A DNA stretch of 10,646 nt from contig CAMHFA010000018.1 in assembly GCA_946184255.1 (NCBI GenBank), forward strand, positions 1 to 10,646, read 5' to 3'. Source of the stretch: an uncultured Bacteroidales bacterium. GTDB lineage: Bacteria; Bacteroidota; Bacteroidia; Bacteroidales; UBA932. The notes under the pieces are model-generated. The model was given only the letters and a program-made list of their open reading frames with translations. It did no database searches and was not told the DNA's origin. Numbering within the stretch: position 1 is the stretch's first letter; each line of letters begins with the position of its first letter. Made by a program: the position numbers and the translations under genes. Shown piece by piece: positions 6,885-10,646 of the stretch.

Positions 6885-8612
6885 CTACCAGAAATAGATG
6901 TAGAACGCGATAGTGACTGCCAGGATGATGGCAGAATGGATGATGTCCCATTTGTTCCATGACGCCTTGGTTTCGGCCTTCTGTTCAGGTGTAGCGGTGC
7001 CGAAGCAGAGACCCTCTACCTGCTCATCGGATGCCTTCGGAGTGAAGAAGCTGACCACTATTGCCAGTACTACACAGAAGAGGAACATCCAGACCCCATA
7101 GGTATAGACGTTCATCTCATTGAACACGTAGGTAAACCAGTTGTGCCCCTCAGGGTTGATAATCATGACTGTCAGCCTTGTGAAACCGAGTATGAGACCA
7201 AGGATGAGAGTCCACATTCCGGCCTTGGGAGTAGTTTTCTTCCAGCATATTCCAAGGAGGAACACTGCTGCAATCGCAGGGGCAAGGAGGCTCTGGATAC
7301 TCTGGATGTAGTCGTAGAGGTTCTTACCCATGGCCTGGATGACGAATATCCACAGGACTCCGAATACCACTATGACTGCAGTGGCGATCCTTCCGATCTT
7401 GACCAGTTTCTTCTCTGCGGTCTCAGGATGGCGGCGCTTGTAGATGTCAATCGTGTATAGCATCGCCGATGAGTTGTACAAGGATGCGAGTGAACTCATC
7501 AGGGCGGCCAGGATTCCGCAGATGACCACTCCCTTCAGCCCTACGGGAAGCAAAGTGTTGACAAGCATCGGGAAAGCCAGGTCAGGATTCTGGAGTGCTC
7601 CGGTGGCTGAATCAGGAATCAGCGCTGCAGCCAGTTGTGCCCCTATTGCTGAATCCGGTTTCTTGGTCAGGGCGAAGGCTATCATGCCGGGGATAAGGAA
7701 CAGGAAAACGGGGAGGAGCTTAAGGTATGCTCCGAAAATGGTCCCCCTGCGGGACTCTTTCTGGTCTTTACCCGAAAGAACCCTTTGCACGATGAACTGG
7801 TCTGTACACCAGTACCAGAAACCTATGATCATGGATCCGAACAGGGCTCCATACCAGGGGAAGGCACTGTCCTGACCGCTTCGCATGAGGGTTGTCATCG
7901 AATCGCCGAGGTCATTGACCGGCTGGGCGTTGCATATGTCCATCATCGCATTCCAGCCTCCGACCTCCTTAAGTCCCATGACCAGTATTACAAGGGATCC
8001 CAGAAGCAGGATGGGGGTCTGGAGGACCGATGTCTTGAGGACGGATTCCATTCCTCCTATTATGGTGTAAATGGCGGTCAGTATCACAAGCGCCATCGCA
8101 GCTACCCAGAAATTGATCCCTAGAAGGGTGTTCAGGGCCAGTCCTCCGGCCAGCACCGTCACGGAGACCTTGGTCAGGACATAACTCGCAAGGGAAAGAT
8201 AAGTCAGGATTCCACGGCTCTGGCTGTTATAGCGTCTCTCCAGGAACTCCGGCATGGTGTAAACCATGCTCCGCTGGTAGAACGGAACGAAGACCCAACC
8301 GAGGACGAGAATCATCCAGCCTTGTATCTCCCAATGGGCCTGGGCCATTCCGGAAGTGGCGCCGGCGCCTGCAAGGCCGATAAGATGTTCACTGCCGATG
8401 TTGGATGCAAAAATAGATGCTCCGATCGCTATCCAGGTGGCGGCACGTCCGTCCAGGAAATAATCTCCGGAGGTCTCCTTCTTTTTACGGGTGGTGTCCA
8501 GGACTATCCAGACCATGGCAAGGAAGAAAACCGCTATTACGATCCAGTCCCAGGAGGCAAGCGAAATGCGGTTCAGGTCAGCCACTGCCGCTAGAATGTG
8601 GTTATCAAACAT
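6885..8612 (-). CDS. Sodium/sugar symporter (SSS family), probable L-arabinose importer
   Basis: A 575-residue inner-membrane Na+-coupled sugar symporter of the SSS/SGLT family with about 14 hydrophobic segments. It aligns by eye along its length with Vibrio vSGLT: D-Y-F-L-D-G (50-55), Y-T-M-P-E-F (118-123), S-S-L-A-S-L-Y-N-S (373-381), W-K-K-T-T (457-461) and a terminal F-W. The Na2-site equivalents Ala69, Ile72, Ala370, Ser373 and Ser374 are kept, as are sugar-pocket Glu95, Lys298 and Gln437 and gate Tyr267. Three other pocket positions differ (His76, Gly98, Gly264), fitting a sugar other than galactose. I chose the ATG at 8612. An in-frame ATG at 8696 would add 28 residues but overlap the divergent gene and its control region. 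First gene of the operon, 3 bases before araD. Arabinose as substrate is inferred from context. Confidence 0.88.
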   Translation of the reverse strand: MFDNHILAAVADLNRISLASWDWIVIAVFFLAMVWIVLDTTRKKKETSGDYFLDGRAATWIAIGASIFASNIGSEHLIGLAGAGATSGMAQAHWEIQGWMILVLGWVFVPFYQRSMVYTMPEFLERRYNSQSRGILTYLSLASYVLTKVSVTVLAGGLALNTLLGINFWVAAMALVILTAIYTIIGGMESVLKTSVLQTPILLLGSLVILVMGLKEVGGWNAMMDICNAQPVNDLGDSMTTLMRSGQDSAFPWYGALFGSMIIGFWYWCTDQFIVQRVLSGKDQKESRRGTIFGAYLKLLPVFLFLIPGMIAFALTKKPDSAIGAQLAAALIPDSATGALQNPDLAFPMLVNTLLPVGLKGVVICGILAALMSSLASLYNSSAMLYTIDIYKRRHPETAEKKLVKIGRIATAVIVVFGVLWIFVIQAMGKNLYDYIQSIQSLLAPAIAAVFLLGICWKKTTPKAGMWTLILGLILGFTRLTVMIINPEGHNWFTYVFNEMNVYTYGVWMFLFCVVLAIVVSFFTPKASDEQVEGLCFGTATPEQKAETKASWNKWDIIHSAIILAVTIAFYIYFW

Positions 8613-8636
8613 TATTTTTCCAAGTTTGGGTATAAA

Positions 8637-8681
8637 GATAATCATTCTTTCTTTAATATATTTGTAAAAAATGATCCTATC
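8637..8681. repeat. Imperfect inverted repeat in the control region
   Basis: GATAATCATT (8637-8646) pairs with AATGATCCTATC (8670-8681) over ten positions, with a two-base CC bulge; the core ATCATT/AATGAT is perfect. The 23 bases between the arms contain the + strand -7 box, and the left arm overlaps the - strand -7-like sequence. The position suits a shared operator, but no regulator is encoded nearby to test this against. Confidence 0.35.
8657..8664 (+). promoter_or_regulatory. Bacteroidetes-type -7 box for the GH51 gene
   Basis: TATATTTG matches the Bacteroidetes housekeeping sigma -7 consensus TAnnTTTG exactly. Transcription would begin near 8671, leaving a leader of only about 14 bases before the ATG at 8685. 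The nearest upstream TTTG (8625-8628) is 28 bases away, longer than the usual spacing of about 19-21, so the -33 element is weak or absent. That would suit a promoter needing an activator. Confidence 0.45.
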
Positions 8682-8684
8682 GCC

Positions 8685-10646
8685 ATGTACAAGCATTTCC
8701 TTTCCATTCTGTTTTTGCTTGCAGCAGTTTCGTTCCCTTCATTCGGACAATCCTACACGATGGACATCGATCTGCGTAAGCCCGGGGCACCTGTCAATGA
8801 TACCCAGTACGGGATATTCTTCGAAGACATCAACTTCGCCGCTGATGGCGGTCTCTATGCCGAACTGGTGAAGAACCGTTCATTCGAATATCCGGATGAT
8901 GCTTTGCAGGGCTGGAAGGCTTTCGGTAAGGTGACAGTACTTGGGGATGGTCCATTTGACCGGAATCCCCACTATGTCCGTCTCTCGGATCCCGGCCATC
9001 CGCACAAATGGACAGGCCTGGAGAACGAAGGCTTTTTCGGAATCGGAATCAAGGAAGGGGAGAGCTACAGGTTCAGCGTCTGGGCCAGGGTACCTGAAGA
9101 AGGCACGTCAGAGCTTCGCGTTGAACTGGTCAACCCTTCATCTATGAGCGAGACCCACACTTTATGCCGTGGCAAATTGGAGATATCCGGAAAGGAATGG
9201 AAGAAATATGAGGTGGTCCTTAAGCCAGACGCGACCCTCGATAAGGCTGTATTGCGATTATTCCTTGAAGGTAAAAGGATTACCACGGATCTTGAGCATG
9301 TGTCCCTCTTTCCGGTTGACACCTGGAAAGGCCATCGGAACGGGCTCAGGAAGGACCTGGCCCAGGCTTTGGCAGATCTACACCCGAGAATATTCCGTTT
9401 TCCGGGAGGATGTATCGTCGAAGGAACGGATCTGGCGACCCGTTATAATTGGAAGAACACAGTCGGGATAGTAGAGAACCGTCCCTTGAACGAGAACCGT
9501 TGGGAGTACACTTTCACCTATCGTTTCTATCCTGACTATTATCAGAGCGGGGGACTGGGCTTCTTCGAATTCTTCCAGCTTTCTGAAGAGATAGGCAGCG
9601 AACCGCTCCCAATCCTCAGCTGCGGTCTTGCCTGTCAGTTCCAAAACGATGATGAAAGCGCCCATGTGCCTGTCGATGACCTTCAGCCATATATTCAGGA
9701 TGCGATTGACCTGGTGGAGTTTGCAAACGGCCCCGTGACATCTGAGTGGGGAAGGCTCCGTGCTGAGATGGGACACCCGGAACCATTCAATCTCAAATAC
9801 ATAGGTATAGGCAATGAGCAATGGGGATCCCTGTACACCGAAAGATTGGAACCCTTTGTCAAGGCTATCCGCGCGGCTTGTCCCGGGATAAAGATTGTGG
9901 GTTCCAGCGGACCTGGCTCGGAAGGAGAACAGTTCGATTATCTCTGGCCCGAGATGAGGAGGATTGGAGTCGATTTGGTTGACGAGCATTTTTATCGTCC
10001 CTATGACTGGTTCCTGGCCCAGGGAGCGCGTTATGACAACTATGACCGAAAGGGACCGAAGGTCTTTGCAGGTGAATATGCCTGTCATGCCAGAGGTGCA
10101 AAGTGGAACCATGCGTATGCATCATTGCTGGAAGCAGCCTTCATGACAGGGATAGAACGTAATGCGGATGTTGTCCACATGGCCACCTATGCTCCGCTGT
10201 TCGCCCATGTGGAAGGATGGCAATGGCGACCTGACCTGATATGGTACGATAACCTGCGTTCGTTCAGGACTGTGAGCTGGCATGTCCAGGAACTGTATGG
10301 ACGTTTCAAGGGGAAGAATGTCATCTCATTGAAAATGGATGGTGCCAATGTCACAGGGGCAGAAGGACAGGGAGGATTGTTCGCCAGTGCCGTACAAGAT
10401 GGTTCAAGAATATATGTAAAGGTCGCCAATACATCTGACGAGCCCCGTGAGGTGTCCTTCAATTTTACCGGACTGAAGAAAAAGGATGTGGTCAGTGCCG
10501 TGGAAGGGATTCGGTTGGACTGTTCCGACCGAATGGCCGAGAATACTCTTGAAGCTCCTTCAAAGGTCGTCCCTGAGGCGTTCCAATTCAATGGGGAAGG
10601 CCGCCAGGTTGGGGCTACAGTCCCTCCGCTCTCATTCTCGGTATTC
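8685..10646 (+). CDS. GH51 alpha-L-arabinofuranosidase, exported (3' end cut by window)
   Basis: 654 residues are present; the frame is open to the last base, and the final P-P-L-S-F-S-V-F matches the usual end of the C-terminal beta domain, so only a few codons are missing. The enzyme removes terminal alpha-L-arabinofuranosyl residues with retention. A signal peptide covers about residues 1-21 (M-Y-K-H, a hydrophobic run, then S-F-G before Gln22) with no lipobox Cys, so it is probably periplasmic. A CBM4_9-like module lies at about 75-215. The catalytic barrel follows, with R-F-P-G-G-C-I-V-E-G (238-247), acid/base Glu378 in G-I-G-N-E-Q-W, E-H-F-Y (434-437) and nucleophile Glu464 in F-A-G-E-Y-A. 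The C-terminal beta domain runs from about 505. The ATG at 8685 is the first in frame and starts the signal peptide. It is divergent from the arabinose operon, whose pathway would consume its product. Confidence 0.94.
   Translation, partial: MYKHFLSILFLLAAVSFPSFGQSYTMDIDLRKPGAPVNDTQYGIFFEDINFAADGGLYAELVKNRSFEYPDDALQGWKAFGKVTVLGDGPFDRNPHYVRLSDPGHPHKWTGLENEGFFGIGIKEGESYRFSVWARVPEEGTSELRVELVNPSSMSETHTLCRGKLEISGKEWKKYEVVLKPDATLDKAVLRLFLEGKRITTDLEHVSLFPVDTWKGHRNGLRKDLAQALADLHPRIFRFPGGCIVEGTDLATRYNWKNTVGIVENRPLNENRWEYTFTYRFYPDYYQSGGLGFFEFFQLSEEIGSEPLPILSCGLACQFQNDDESAHVPVDDLQPYIQDAIDLVEFANGPVTSEWGRLRAEMGHPEPFNLKYIGIGNEQWGSLYTERLEPFVKAIRAACPGIKIVGSSGPGSEGEQFDYLWPEMRRIGVDLVDEHFYRPYDWFLAQGARYDNYDRKGPKVFAGEYACHARGAKWNHAYASLLEAAFMTGIERNADVVHMATYAPLFAHVEGWQWRPDLIWYDNLRSFRTVSWHVQELYGRFKGKNVISLKMDGANVTGAEGQGGLFASAVQDGSRIYVKVANTSDEPREVSFNFTGLKKKDVVSAVEGIRLDCSDRMAENTLEAPSKVVPEAFQFNGEGRQVGATVPPLSFSVF

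Larger units (their letters stand above)
8613..8684. promoter_or_regulatory. Divergent promoter/operator region
   Basis: This 72-base, strongly A/T-rich gap is the only space from which both the six-gene operon (-) and the GH51 gene (+) can be started, so it must hold both promoters unless upstream read-through occurs. It contains one exact + strand Bacteroidetes -7 match, one near match on the - strand (TATCTTTA, + coordinates 8633-8640), and an inverted repeat that overlaps the latter. No convincing TTTG -33 box sits at normal spacing for either. Confidence 0.65.

Noticed and set aside
6378..6962. Open frame of 194 codons on the plus strand across the araD/symporter junction
   Set aside because: It is antisense to two confirmed genes and shows no signal, domain or sensible start context.
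8613..8696. Extended N-terminus for the symporter starting at 8696 or 8645
   Set aside because: The added residues have no counterpart in the family and would place the start inside the divergent GH51 gene or in the promoter region. The ATG at 8612 gives a normal N-terminus.
8671..8871. Short open frame starting at the ATG at 8671 on the plus strand
   Set aside because: It is out of frame with the GH51 gene, whose signal peptide begins at 8685. The translation lacks any recognisable feature.
9378..10112. Open frame of 244 codons on the minus strand inside the GH51 gene
   Set aside because: It is antisense to well-conserved catalytic-domain sequence and its translation has no recognisable family features. 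It is a by-product of the codon use of the real gene.

Overview
The window is a compact L-arabinose utilisation locus from a member of the Bacteroidota, most likely Bacteroidales. The lineage is inferred from three things. Most starts have A/T-rich leaders (AATAATA-ATG type) without a Shine-Dalgarno. There is a TAnnTTTG-type -7 box between the divergent genes. The proteins resemble those of gut Bacteroidales: a secreted GH51 with Gln after the predicted signal cleavage site, a Bacteroidetes-type FGGY kinase and a WbsX/GH99-like protein. Base composition looks close to 50% G+C by eye. I cannot name a genus.

Layout. Positions 3-851 (+) hold the 3' part of a WbsX/GH99-like protein whose start lies outside the window. 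From 8612 down to 848 (-) there are six tightly packed genes, in transcription order: sodium/sugar symporter, araD, araA, araB, an alpha/beta-hydrolase lipoprotein, and an MFS permease of the ribitol/arabinitol type. Gaps are 3, 17, 1, 13 and 12 bases, so this looks like one operon. A 72-base region (8613-8684) separates it from a divergent GH51 alpha-L-arabinofuranosidase (8685 to the right edge, + strand), which lacks only its last few codons. The operon converges on the WbsX-like gene with overlapping stop codons (TTAA, 848-851), inside a perfect 8-bp hairpin. No gene-free stretch exceeds 72 bases. I see no RNA gene, CRISPR array, insertion sequence or phage gene.

How the genes work together (inference from families). 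The exported GH51 enzyme releases L-arabinose from arabino-oligosaccharides in the periplasm. The Na+-coupled symporter brings it across the inner membrane. AraA converts it to L-ribulose, the FGGY kinase phosphorylates it, and AraD yields D-xylulose 5-phosphate. The lipoprotein hydrolase could remove ester decorations in the periplasm, and the MFS permease could import a second pentose or pentitol, but neither role is proven by the sequence.

The locus is mostly ordinary. The parts worth a second look are the two accessory genes at the operon's end, the missing local regulator, the symporter's altered sugar-site residues, the divergent control region, and the hairpin spanning both convergent stops. 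I do not see a clearly new system.
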